Below are positions 1-6,138 of a stretch of DNA of 6,138 nucleotides, piece after piece. The position numbers were made by a program, and so were the translations under genes. The stretch's first letter is position 1, and each line of letters starts with the position of its first letter. Source of the stretch: an uncultured Clostridia bacterium. GTDB lineage: Bacteria; Bacillota; Clostridia; Christensenellales; Borkfalkiaceae. The notes under the pieces are model-generated. The model ran no database searches and was not told the DNA's origin. It worked only from the letters and a program-made list of their open reading frames with translations. Where the stretch lies: contig CAKQSU010000080.1 in NCBI GenBank assembly GCA_934273135.1, forward strand, positions 1 to 6,138, written 5' to 3'.

Positions 1-95
1 CCGCACAAACAACAACGAGCTCGGTTCCTTTATGGCTTCGCAAAAACCGATTTATTGCCGCAAAAATAATTAGTGATAAGGAATGCAATCCCTAC

Positions 96-124
96 TTAAC
101 AATTCGATTGTAGCTACATAAATT
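96..124 (+). promoter_or_regulatory. Possible sigma-70/SigA-type promoter
   Basis: TTAACA at 96-101 matches the -35 consensus TTGACA at five of six positions. TAAATT at 119-124 matches the -10 consensus TATAAT at four of six. The spacer is 17 bases, which is optimal. Transcription would start near 131 and give a leader of about 20 bases that carries the ribosome binding site. In A/T-rich DNA such matches also arise by chance, so this is only a candidate. Confidence 0.35.
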
Positions 125-139
125 ATTAAACAAGAAAAC

Positions 140-144
140 AGGAG
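140..144 (+). promoter_or_regulatory. Shine-Dalgarno site (AGGAG)
   Basis: AGGAG sits six bases before the ATG at 151, an ideal spacing for a Firmicute-type ribosome binding site. It fixes the start codon: the frame is closed by a TAA at 127, and the next in-frame ATG lies more than 240 codons downstream, after the signal peptide. Confidence 0.85.
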
Positions 145-150
145 ATTTAT

Positions 151-234
151 ATGAAGAGCAGGATAGTGAAAGCGATAATAGCCGTTTTGTTTGCAACGTT
201 CGCGATATGCGCCGTCTTTCTTTTGTCGGCGTGT
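151..234 (+). other. Lipoprotein signal peptide and lipobox
   Basis: The N-terminus has a short basic n-region (K2, R4, K7), a hydrophobic core of about 18 residues (8-25, rich in Ala, Ile, Val, Phe and Leu), and the lipobox L25-S26-A27-C28. This fits the signal peptidase II pattern [LVI][ASTVI][GAS]C, so cleavage before Cys28 and diacylglyceryl attachment are predicted. A second Cys at position 30 and Asn31-Asn32 follow, giving a short polar tether before the first repeat. There is no Asp at +2, so no retention signal of the proteobacterial type would apply even in a diderm host. Confidence 0.88.
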
Positions 235-3200
235 TCTTGCAACAACCGTAAAAGCGAAGTTACCGTTACTTTCGTTGCGAACGGCGGAAAAGAAATTGCG
301 CCGATAACGCTTAAAACGGGCGAGGAGCTTACTCTCCCGACGGCGGAAAAAGAGGGCAGGGTCTTTGCGGATTGGTATCACGACAAAGGTTTTGCGAGCG
401 TTTGCCCGAAAAAGATTACGGTGCAAAAGGACGAAACGCTTTACGCCCGTTACGGCGCGGTTCTGAGCTTTGTGACCGACGGAGGAACGGAAATTCAGCC
501 GAGAACGTACTTCGAGGGCGAAGAATTAGGAACTCTTCCGACGACTTATAAAGACGGGTTTTCTTTCGGCGGCTGGTATTATGACGCGGAGCATAGCCGC
601 ATTGTCGGGAAAAAGGACAATATCGAATACGCTTTGACGGTTTATGCGAGGTTTTCCGAAAAAAACGAAACGCTGAAGAAAATTACGAACGTAAAAAACG
701 TTTCTTTGTCGCCTGCGGTCGAAGTCAAGACGGACGGAGTTGTTTTACATAACGAAAACGTTTCCGACTACGTATCGCTTGTTTCGACGAGCGGAGAAAA
801 CATAGACCTTATTTGCCGCCCGTCGGGGAGCGAAACTTTCGTCGTCGAGCCGAACAAGAGCCTTTCGGAGGGTATGACGTATTCCGTCAAAGCTTTATCT
901 TCCCTGCTTAAATTTACCGCCGTCGACGGAAACGACACGGAAAGCGCGGACGAAGTAACCATAACCACGCACAAGGAAGAAAAAGAAATAATCACGAAAA
1001 AGCCGTCCGTTCACATTACTTCCGCAGAACTTGCGAGATGGGAAGAAAACGTTTACGTTTATATGGACGCGGGGCTTGAAAAGGACGTAAACAGAATCGT
1101 TGCGAAAACGGGAAAGGAAATAACGCTCGGCTCGATCGTTACCGTCGGCGAAGCGGAGAAAGCGCAGGACACCGATTATATCTGCAAGGTAATTTCCGCA
1201 AAAAAGGAGAAGATGCAATACGTTGTCGGGTCGGACATTAAAGAAGACGAATTTTACGTATTAGACGTTGTTACGCCGAACGTGGACGACGTTTATTACG
1301 ATATAGACGTATATGGGGAAAAACAGGCTCAACTCGAAGGCGTGATAAAGCTTTCGGCGGAGACCGTTGCGGAAAACGTCGAAAAAAACGACGGCGTTGT
1401 TATGATTAAAAACGCCGTGAGAAACGCCGTCGCGCAGTCGCCGACGGTAGCAAGCTACGCGAACGCTCTTCCCGAAGCGGAAAAAACGGCGGTGTTTGCG
1501 GCAATCGCAAGCTTTGAATTTCAAAAGCCGAAAGTAAAAATAGACATAAAGGGAACGGTACTTGCGTTCGAAATAGAACTCGGCGGCGAAATACAGGTTA
1601 AAAAGCTCAAAGTGGGCGTTTCCGTTACGATAAAAAACAGAACGCAGGTCGATTACAGGTACACGATTTGCAAATCTAAGCTTGTAACGCTTAACCCGCT
1701 TTTATGGTTCTACACCGACATTAAGGTCGACCTTGCAAACGACTTTTCGATTTCGCTTGCCGCAACGGCGGAGTTTGCCGACGGCAAGGACGATATTCAC
1801 GGAATCATCGACATTACCGACGAAGTAGAGTACGTTATGGACATCGCCAAAGACGGGCAAAACAAGTTTGCCGAAGCTATAACGGGCAGCCCGCTATGGG
1901 ATGAAGACGAGCTTGAATACGTCGATATTTTCAGCATACCGTTGGGGCAAATTCCGTTGCCGGTACCCGTTGTGTCGCTTATGCTCGAATTTAACGTGGT
2001 AGGGTCTTTGGGCGCGCGCGCCGGGCTGTACGTCGAATTTTCTCATCATTACGTGGAAACGACTACACTCACCAACGGATCAAGCCCGGCGGGAGAAAAC
2101 GGAAAACCCGTGATGTACAAAGAGTTTAAGTTCATGCGAGAAACCGCCGCAAACGAAATCGACCTTTCGATTGCCTTGAAAGGTCAGGTCGGTTTCCGTT
2201 GCGGGCTTGAGGCAAAACTATCCGTATCCGTGGTTCGCCTTAACAACGTTGCGGCGGTATACGTTTCTTTCCGCTTCGGACCGTATATCGAACTCAGCGG
2301 ACTCGTCAACTTCCGTTATTCTTACGACGCGGTGAACAAGGTTTCAGAAACGCACCTTTACGGCGGAATGTATCTGGAAGTCGGCTTGTTCGTCAACGCG
2401 AAAATCGGGGCGAGGTTCCTTGTTTACGACTTAAATACCGATATTTTCGATAAAAAAATCCCGTTATACGGGGTCGGCGACAGACTGATTCCGCTTGGTT
2501 TTGCGGAACAGACGAACTCGCCCGAAAACCCTTACGTTACCACTACGCGTTACGGCGGCGTGAGAATGAGCGGCGTAAGTATGAAATATCTCGATATCGC
2601 CACCGGCGAAAAGGTTTACGATAACGCGCTCAGAAACAGATACGGCGCGCAGTTGTGGTACGAATACGAATTGGTAGACGATCCCGATTATCAGACGAGG
2701 GATTATGACAAATACGTAACCATCGGCAACGGAAGCCCGATCATAAGCAGAAACTTTCCGTTCAAATCGCTGAAATACGTAATCAAGGTAAAACTTCTGC
2801 CGCGGCACGGCGTTTACGCGAGCGGGATAGAGAGAATTTTCTACGTGGAATACAGAAATCCCGACGGCAGAGATTACGCCGTTATGAACAACGAATTCCG
2901 CAACGAATATTACGCGGGCGGCGGCTCGACTCATTCCGAAGTTCTGTCGCGGCTTTCGTATCTCGAGGGCGAACAGGTCGTTCCGCCCGATTTCTCCGAA
3001 GACGAATTGCCCGTCCGTCAGGGGTATTATCTCGACATGAACGACCTCTGGGAAAAATACTTCCCGTTCTTAGGCGATCGTGTCGACGAGAGCTTTGACG
3101 GAACTTACCCCGTTGTCACCTACGAAAACGCGACTCAGTTATATAACGGATATCTTATCGTAAACACTTGCTATTACCGTTTGAAATGGAAACAGCGCAC

Positions 3201-6138
3201 GTATACCGCGGAGTTTTACTATCCCGAATATTCGTCTGCCGAAGTCGTTTCCGAAAACAAATTTTTGAAGTCGGCGGATATGCTTTACGTTCCGTCGCTT
3301 CGTTCGTTTATAGTTTTAACCGACAAAATAACCGCGCCCGACATCGTCGGTAAAAAGTACGAGGCTTTCGTGAGTACGAGCGGTTTGCTCTTCACAATCG
3401 ATTACTACAACGTAGACCCGAACGCGGATGCTTTCAAGGGCTTCAATATAGAAGCGGGCTTCTATCCGATAATTCGGGTGGACACCGATTCCGATTTGTA
3501 TCTTAACGACTTCGACATAATAAAAAACGGCGCGACGTTTGTCGCAACGTATACGGACACGAACGTGTTCACCGAAACTTACGTTTTAGAAGCGGAAAAA
3601 TTCGGGCGGGTCAAGGTTGAATACAAGCCTTTCGATTACGTCGGCAAAACCATTCGCCCGACGCCTCCGTCGGATTTGAAAATAGGCAAGGAATTCAAGC
3701 AAAACGGAAATACCTACGTCATCACGGGTTATCGCGATATCAACCCCACGGACGAAGCAAACAGCCGTTACTACGACGTTTCCTCTATGCCCGACGTAAC
3801 TAAAAACAGAATTTACTACGTACTGTACGAGCGTAAAGGTTTGAGCGAATTGCCCGTGTTTTACGTCAATATCGTAGCGAACGGACAGAAAATCGGCGAT
3901 TACGGCATAAAGCAGGGCAAGCCGATAAACGTTGATTTACTGAAACTCAATTATTCCGATGAAACGGTTATAAGCAGACTTGCCGGTTATCCGCTCATGA
4001 CGCTGAGCGAAACGATAAAATCCTATTCGGTCACGTGGGACGAAACTAATATTCCCGCTCAAATGCCTGCAAACGACATAACCGTGAACCTTACGGCGAC
4101 TTATTCGTTTAACGAGCTTACCGCCGAGTTTGTAGTGAAAAACCCCCTTCAAAACTTTGCGGAAGGTGTGAGCTTCGAAACAAACCCGGACGGCAGCAGA
4201 ACGCATACGGCAAAAGGAAAAACCTGGACCTTCGGTTCGACCGACGAAACGGCGTTTTATTCGCTCCCTAAGCTCAACGATTACTTCGACAACGAAAGCA
4301 AAACGTATTATTCGTTCTACGGCTGGAAAAATTCGTTCGGCGACGAATACCCTTACGGGATACGCATAGCGTTTGTCAAAAACGAGGTTTATACGCCGAT
4401 ATTCTCGGAAAAAACGGTTATGCCGACGATTGCGTTCGTCAGCGTCGGGGATTACGGCTACGAATATTTTTATAAGATAATAGAGGGCGATTATTTCGGT
4501 AAAACGCTTGCGGACGTTATAAAAGACAAAAAAATCACGCCACCCGAGAGAGGCGACGTAAACGGCGTTTACGAGTATGAATTCGAGGATTGGGGAGTAG
4601 ATGAAAGTACTTACGTTATCGGCACGGAAAAAGACGCGGCGGGCAACGTGAAAACTTACATACTTTTCAAGGCGAGATTTAACGAAAAATATAAACGGCA
4701 CACTGTGACTTTCGACGCTTTGGACGGACATTTTGCCGGCGGCGAAAAAACGCTTAAAAAAGTCGAAACTTACGGCAAGGATATATCGGACGTCACCGCC
4801 GAAGATTATTCGAACGAAAAAGGAAAATTTTCTTTCATTTGCTGGACGACGATTCCGTATTCGCTTAGTCACGCCGTAGCCAAAGAAGATTTAAAAGTCG
4901 GCGGCGAGGACGTAACTTATTACGCGTACTATTCGCTTTCTCCCGCCACGATAACGCTTACGTTCAAAGGAAAAGTTCAGACGGAACAATCCGACGGCAC
5001 GGGCAACGTTTACTTCGGCGGCGACAAGACAAAAACCGAGCTTGAAGTAAGCGATTTGTATGGCAGAGGGTACTATCTGACGGCGAATAAGTTCGACGTG
5101 GACAGCAAGTCCAAAACTTTCGTTCCCGACTATCTAAAATGGACGGTAAACGGCGAAGAACTAAGATCTGCTTTTTATAACGACGGGTATATGGCGTATA
5201 TACCTTTCGACAATAATGCGACGGTAGAAATCGTGTTTAAGCCCGCCACGCCGAAAATCGTCAACGTTGCGTTCGTCTCGGACGGAGAATGTTTCGAGCT
5301 TGACGGCACGAAGATAGACGGCGTGATTTGTAACGGCTTTATGAGCGGTTTTAGGCACGTTGCGAATTATTACGAGGCTTACGGCTCGACAATGACCGCG
5401 CCGAACGTTGATTATTACAGCGCAAACTACTATCGCTTCGACCGCTGGGAAACCAAGCCGACGGACGGGAGCGCGCCCGTTTCGGTCAAGGCGGGCGAGA
5501 AAATAACCTTTACCGAGGACACCGTTTTCTACGGCGTTTACGTTCACGACACGACGGTAAAAGTTCATCTCACGTTCCGCGCAGAATCATATAGAGAGGA
5601 CGACGGCGGCGACCTTACGGGTATAAAAACCTTTGCCGACGGCAGCGTTGAAATCTCCGATTACGGCGTTGCGGGCGAAAAGATTGATTTCGACAAAGTC
5701 CCCGCCTGCAAGGGTATGAAGTTTGTCGGGTGGACTACGGACGGCAAAGACCTCATAACGCGGGAACAACTCGCCGAGACGGTTTATTCGGTAAAAACGA
5801 CATATTATGCGGTTTATGAACCCGACGCCGATGTTTTTGAAATAAAACTCGTCGCGGGCGACGGAAAATTCGCCGACGGAAACACCGAAAAATCGATTGT
5901 AAACGTTCCTTTCGGAAGATTAACAAAAGAACTCGAAAATCCGACTCCGAACGCGCAGGGGCTTGTTTTCAGCCACTATGAAACGGAAAACGGCTACCCC
6001 GTAACCGTTATAGAAAAAGCCGAAACGCTTTATGCAAGATACGCAAAACCGATTTCCACATTCGAAGAACTGCAGAACGTGAACCTCGCACCGTATGAGA
6101 ACTACGTTCTGACGAACGACATAGTCGAGGGCGGCTCG
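151..6138 (+). CDS. Giant surface lipoprotein with InlB B-repeat-like modules (3' end outside window)
   Basis: One uninterrupted frame of 1,996 codons runs off the right edge without a stop. Order of parts by residue: lipoprotein signal peptide 1-27 with Cys28; two InlB B-repeat-like units 37-170; Ig-like module about 176-273; small beta-rich module about 284-391; Ala/Val-rich segment 392-457; beta-rich core 459-786; second Ig-like module about 804-901; acidic spacer 902-1014; degenerate InlB-like repeat array about 1015-1967; start of a probable GLUG/beta-helix domain 1968-1996. InlB B-repeats (Flg_new, Listeria-Bacteroides repeat) are known from surface and secreted proteins of Listeria, Clostridia and Bacteroides, where they act as stalks or adhesion modules. 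The protein is very rich in Tyr, Phe, Asp, Glu and Asn and poor in Cys. I see no catalytic motif, LPXTG signal or internal membrane span, though a C-terminal anchor could lie beyond the window. It would be exported by Sec, lipidated on Cys28 and held on the outer face of the cytoplasmic membrane. An adhesion or scaffold role is inferred. No operon partner is visible. Confidence 0.9.
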   Translation, partial: MKSRIVKAIIAVLFATFAICAVFLLSACSCNNRKSEVTVTFVANGGKEIAPITLKTGEELTLPTAEKEGRVFADWYHDKGFASVCPKKITVQKDETLYARYGAVLSFVTDGGTEIQPRTYFEGEELGTLPTTYKDGFSFGGWYYDAEHSRIVGKKDNIEYALTVYARFSEKNETLKKITNVKNVSLSPAVEVKTDGVVLHNENVSDYVSLVSTSGENIDLICRPSGSETFVVEPNKSLSEGMTYSVKALSSLLKFTAVDGNDTESADEVTITTHKEEKEIITKKPSVHITSAELARWEENVYVYMDAGLEKDVNRIVAKTGKEITLGSIVTVGEAEKAQDTDYICKVISAKKEKMQYVVGSDIKEDEFYVLDVVTPNVDDVYYDIDVYGEKQAQLEGVIKLSAETVAENVEKNDGVVMIKNAVRNAVAQSPTVASYANALPEAEKTAVFAAIASFEFQKPKVKIDIKGTVLAFEIELGGEIQVKKLKVGVSVTIKNRTQVDYRYTICKSKLVTLNPLLWFYTDIKVDLANDFSISLAATAEFADGKDDIHGIIDITDEVEYVMDIAKDGQNKFAEAITGSPLWDEDELEYVDIFSIPLGQIPLPVPVVSLMLEFNVVGSLGARAGLYVEFSHHYVETTTLTNGSSPAGENGKPVMYKEFKFMRETAANEIDLSIALKGQVGFRCGLEAKLSVSVVRLNNVAAVYVSFRFGPYIELSGLVNFRYSYDAVNKVSETHLYGGMYLEVGLFVNAKIGARFLVYDLNTDIFDKKIPLYGVGDRLIPLGFAEQTNSPENPYVTTTRYGGVRMSGVSMKYLDIATGEKVYDNALRNRYGAQLWYEYELVDDPDYQTRDYDKYVTIGNGSPIISRNFPFKSLKYVIKVKLLPRHGVYASGIERIFYVEYRNPDGRDYAVMNNEFRNEYYAGGGSTHSEVLSRLSYLEGEQVVPPDFSEDELPVRQGYYLDMNDLWEKYFPFLGDRVDESFDGTYPVVTYENATQLYNGYLIVNTCYYRLKWKQRTYTAEFYYPEYSSAEVVSENKFLKSADMLYVPSLRSFIVLTDKITAPDIVGKKYEAFVSTSGLLFTIDYYNVDPNADAFKGFNIEAGFYPIIRVDTDSDLYLNDFDIIKNGATFVATYTDTNVFTETYVLEAEKFGRVKVEYKPFDYVGKTIRPTPPSDLKIGKEFKQNGNTYVITGYRDINPTDEANSRYYDVSSMPDVTKNRIYYVLYERKGLSELPVFYVNIVANGQKIGDYGIKQGKPINVDLLKLNYSDETVISRLAGYPLMTLSETIKSYSVTWDETNIPAQMPANDITVNLTATYSFNELTAEFVVKNPLQNFAEGVSFETNPDGSRTHTAKGKTWTFGSTDETAFYSLPKLNDYFDNESKTYYSFYGWKNSFGDEYPYGIRIAFVKNEVYTPIFSEKTVMPTIAFVSVGDYGYEYFYKIIEGDYFGKTLADVIKDKKITPPERGDVNGVYEYEFEDWGVDESTYVIGTEKDAAGNVKTYILFKARFNEKYKRHTVTFDALDGHFAGGEKTLKKVETYGKDISDVTAEDYSNEKGKFSFICWTTIPYSLSHAVAKEDLKVGGEDVTYYAYYSLSPATITLTFKGKVQTEQSDGTGNVYFGGDKTKTELEVSDLYGRGYYLTANKFDVDSKSKTFVPDYLKWTVNGEELRSAFYNDGYMAYIPFDNNATVEIVFKPATPKIVNVAFVSDGECFELDGTKIDGVICNGFMSGFRHVANYYEAYGSTMTAPNVDYYSANYYRFDRWETKPTDGSAPVSVKAGEKITFTEDTVFYGVYVHDTTVKVHLTFRAESYREDDGGDLTGIKTFADGSVEISDYGVAGEKIDFDKVPACKGMKFVGWTTDGKDLITREQLAETVYSVKTTYYAVYEPDADVFEIKLVAGDGKFADGNTEKSIVNVPFGRLTKELENPTPNAQGLVFSHYETENGYPVTVIEKAETLYARYAKPISTFEELQNVNLAPYENYVLTNDIVEGGS
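259..660 (+). repeat. Two N-terminal InlB B-repeat-like modules
   Basis: Two units, residues 37-102 and 103-170, share the pattern of the Listeria-Bacteroides repeat (Flg_new family). Each has an opening strand ending in an N/D-G-G turn (VTFVANGGKEI in the first, LSFVTDGGTEI in the second), a middle G-E-E-L...LP stretch, an aromatic centre (FADWY with W75; FGGWYYD with W142), and a closing strand ending in LYARY or VYARF. The centre-to-centre distance is 67 residues, close to the usual 65-75. In InlB and related proteins this fold is a small beta-grasp-like module. These are the best-preserved copies in the protein and are the basis for naming the family. The two copies have diverged at the DNA level and form no exact tandem repeat. 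Confidence 0.85.
676..969 (+). other. Ig-like module (SbsA/Big-type resemblance)
   Basis: Residues about 176-273 alternate short beta strands with turns. They contain a SLSPAVEVKTDGV stretch near the start, an L-S-E-G-M-T-Y-S-V motif near residue 245, and a closing VTITT strand. This pattern (strand, SP.V.V..., then 'p...L.eGtTY.V.l') resembles bacterial Ig-like domains of the SbsA_Ig/Big_5 type, which act as rigid spacers in surface proteins. The assignment is by pattern only, and domain edges are approximate. Confidence 0.45.
1000..1323 (+). other. Small beta-rich module with GSIVTVGEA motif
   Basis: Residues about 284-391 hold a charged linker, then GKEITLGSIVTVGEA (321-335), a DYICKVISA strand, a turn, a YVV strand, and an acidic tail with DDVYYDIDVYG. 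The order 'G.SIVTVGE ... Y..KV.S ... V......DVY.DI' looks like short modules I associate with other large bacterial surface proteins, where a GDI-type strand is followed by a K-V strand and an acidic helix. I cannot name a Pfam family. It sits between the Ig-like module and the Ala/Val-rich segment. Confidence 0.35.
1324..1521 (+). other. Ala/Val-rich, probably helical connector
   Basis: Residues 392-457 differ from the rest of the protein. They are rich in Ala, Val, Glu and Lys, have almost no Tyr, and contain stretches such as KNAVRNAVAQS and EKTAVFAAIASFEF that would form amphipathic helices. It is the main predicted helical segment and separates the N-terminal small modules from the beta-rich core. 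No function can be assigned. Confidence 0.4.
1525..2508 (+). other. Large beta-rich core domain, family unknown
   Basis: Residues 459-786 form a long run of alternating hydrophobic and polar residues with many Gly-turns: VKIDIKGTVLAFEIELGG at the start, KVDLANDFSISLAATAEF, a proline-rich IPLGQIPLPVPVVSLMLEF near residue 600, then GARAGLYVEF, IALKGQVGFRCGLEAKLSV, FGPYIELSGLVNF, GGMYLEVGLFVNAKIGARF, and a closing KIPLYGVGDRLIPLGF. Successive strands of 8-12 residues with Gly at the turns suggest a large antiparallel sheet, beta-sandwich or beta-solenoid. A transmembrane barrel is less likely, since the protein is a lipoprotein with soluble modules on both sides. It is the longest part without recognisable repeats, and so the best candidate for the specific binding function. 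No catalytic residues are evident. Confidence 0.5.
2560..2853 (+). other. Second Ig-like module
   Basis: Residues about 804-901 open with a GVRMSGVSMKYLDI strand pair. They continue through DDPDYQTRDYDKYVTIGNGS, which looks like a Big-type 'Y.tI..nG.I' core, and close with KYVIKVKLLP and RIFYVEY strands. The length of about 98 residues and the strand order fit an Ig-like or cadherin-like spacer after the core domain. This is a weak pattern-based call. Confidence 0.35.
2854..3192 (+). other. Acidic, Tyr-rich spacer
   Basis: Residues 902-1014 are dense in Asp, Glu, Tyr and Asn, with a Gly-Gly-Gly-Ser turn (around residue 932), a DFSEDELPV acidic stretch and a DLWEKYFPFLGD segment. It has no repeat pattern and no recognisable family. 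It joins the second Ig-like module to the C-terminal repeat array; the closing LKWK strand (W1013) may already belong to a degenerate repeat. Confidence 0.35.
3193..6051 (+). repeat. C-terminal array of about ten divergent InlB-like repeats
   Basis: Residues about 1015-1967 can be cut into units of 71-139 residues, each with an opening V-x-V-x-F/Y strand, an aromatic centre and a closing strand in Y-A-x-Y or similar. Approximate units: 1015-1153, 1154-1235, 1236-1320, 1321-1422, 1423-1517, 1518-1599, 1600-1702, 1703-1801, 1802-1896, 1897-1967. Centres are Y1194, W1296, W1392 (FYGWK), W1481 (FEDWG), W1565 (FICWTT), W1664 (LKWTV), W1766 (FDRWE), W1861 (FVGWTT) and Y1943 (FSHYE), spaced 82-102 residues. 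Unit 1236-1320 has the MPANDITV segment typical of this family before its closing TATY strand. Units are longer and more divergent than the N-terminal pair because of inserts in their first half, and the first two are doubtful. This array would form an extended stalk. Confidence 0.7.
6052..6138 (+). other. Start of a probable GLUG / right-handed beta-helix domain, cut by window end
   Basis: Immediately after the last repeat, residues 1968-1996 read ISTFEELQNVNLAPY followed by ENYVLTNDIVEGGS. The pattern 'I-S-T-x-E-E-L ... Y-x-L-T-N-D-I' is what commonly precedes GLUG repeats and parallel beta-helix domains in surface and IgA-protease-like (M26) proteins, where each turn starts from a '.Y.LtnDI' strand. 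Only the entry strand is visible, so the size and type of the domain cannot be judged. Confidence 0.55.

Larger units (their letters stand above)
1..150. other. AT-rich 5' non-coding flank
   Basis: This stretch lies before the only gene. All three plus-strand frames meet stops (TAA at 67, TAG at 71, TAG at 111), and the frame of the downstream gene has a TAA at 127, so the gene cannot start earlier than 130. The short open stretches at the left edge are too short to call as the tail of a neighbouring gene. Base composition is clearly more A/T-rich than the gene that follows, as expected for a promoter region. The segment holds a possible promoter, the ribosome binding site and a short direct repeat (CGCAAAAA at 39-46 and 59-66), each described separately. 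Confidence 0.6.

Noticed and set aside
21..56. Possible terminator hairpin TCGGTT...AACCGA followed by TTTATT
   Set aside because: The stem is only six base pairs with an 18-base loop, and the T-run is short and broken, so it does not meet the usual form of an intrinsic terminator.
1..113. Short open stretches at the left edge that might be the tail of an upstream gene (stops at 67, 71 and 111) or, on the minus strand, a divergent gene
   Set aside because: Each is under 40 codons, none shows codon preferences like the main gene, and no minus-strand start with a spaced ribosome binding site is visible.
70..426. Minus-strand open frame of 118 codons reaching into the leader
   Set aside because: Mostly antisense to the signal peptide and first repeat; the product is a low-complexity Arg/Phe-rich sequence, and its C-terminal end falls in A/T-rich non-coding DNA.
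459..2508. Idea that the beta-rich part is an outer-membrane barrel
   Set aside because: The coordinates are too broad for a barrel, the strands lack the regular C-terminal aromatic signature, and the protein carries soluble modules on both sides and a Gram-positive type lipoprotein signal.
2464..2934. Minus-strand open frame of 156 codons
   Set aside because: Antisense to the giant gene, no family resemblance and the same biased composition as the other antisense frames.
3168..3353. Plus-strand open frame of 61 codons in another frame
   Set aside because: It overlaps the main coding frame completely, has no ribosome binding site and no recognisable content.
3937..4872. Minus-strand open frame of 311 codons
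   Set aside because: It lies wholly inside the plus-strand coding sequence and its translation is rich in Arg, Val and Phe with no recognisable motif. It is open because the sense-strand codon bias rarely uses codons whose complements are stops.
5161..5568. Minus-strand open frame of 135 codons
   Set aside because: Shadow of the repeat array on the plus strand; the translation has no signal or domain.

Overview
The window is almost entirely one giant plus-strand coding sequence. It starts at an ATG at 151 behind a good Shine-Dalgarno site and stays open, with no stop, for 1,996 codons to the last base of the window, so its 3' end lies outside. The first 150 bases are AT-rich non-coding DNA with a plausible promoter. 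No RNA gene, mobile element, CRISPR array or second convincing gene was seen.

The product reads as a very large exported surface lipoprotein. Its layout is: a lipoprotein signal peptide (lipobox L25-S26-A27-C28); two short InlB B-repeat-like modules (Listeria-Bacteroides repeat / Flg_new type, residues 37-170); an Ig-like module (about 176-273); a small module with a G-S-I-V-T-V-G-E-A stretch (about 284-391); a short Ala/Val-rich probably helical segment (392-457); a long beta-rich core of no family I can name with certainty (459-786); a second Ig-like module (about 804-901); an acidic, Tyr-rich spacer (902-1014); a long array of divergent InlB-like repeats (about 1015-1967); and, in the last 29 residues, what looks like the start of a further domain of the GLUG / right-handed beta-helix kind. 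No enzymatic motif was found. The likely job is adhesion or scaffolding at the cell surface, but that is inference from the architecture.

The organism is most likely a Clostridia-type Firmicute, perhaps an uncultured gut lineage. The grounds are the AGGAG ribosome binding site, an A/T-rich leader beside a mid-GC gene, codon preferences (GCG, ACG, GAA, AAC, GAC, TAC), a lipoprotein signal of Gram-positive type, and giant InlB-repeat proteins, which are common there. A narrower assignment is not supported. No part of the window points strongly to a new biological system; the core domain and the unseen C-terminus are the parts most worth following.
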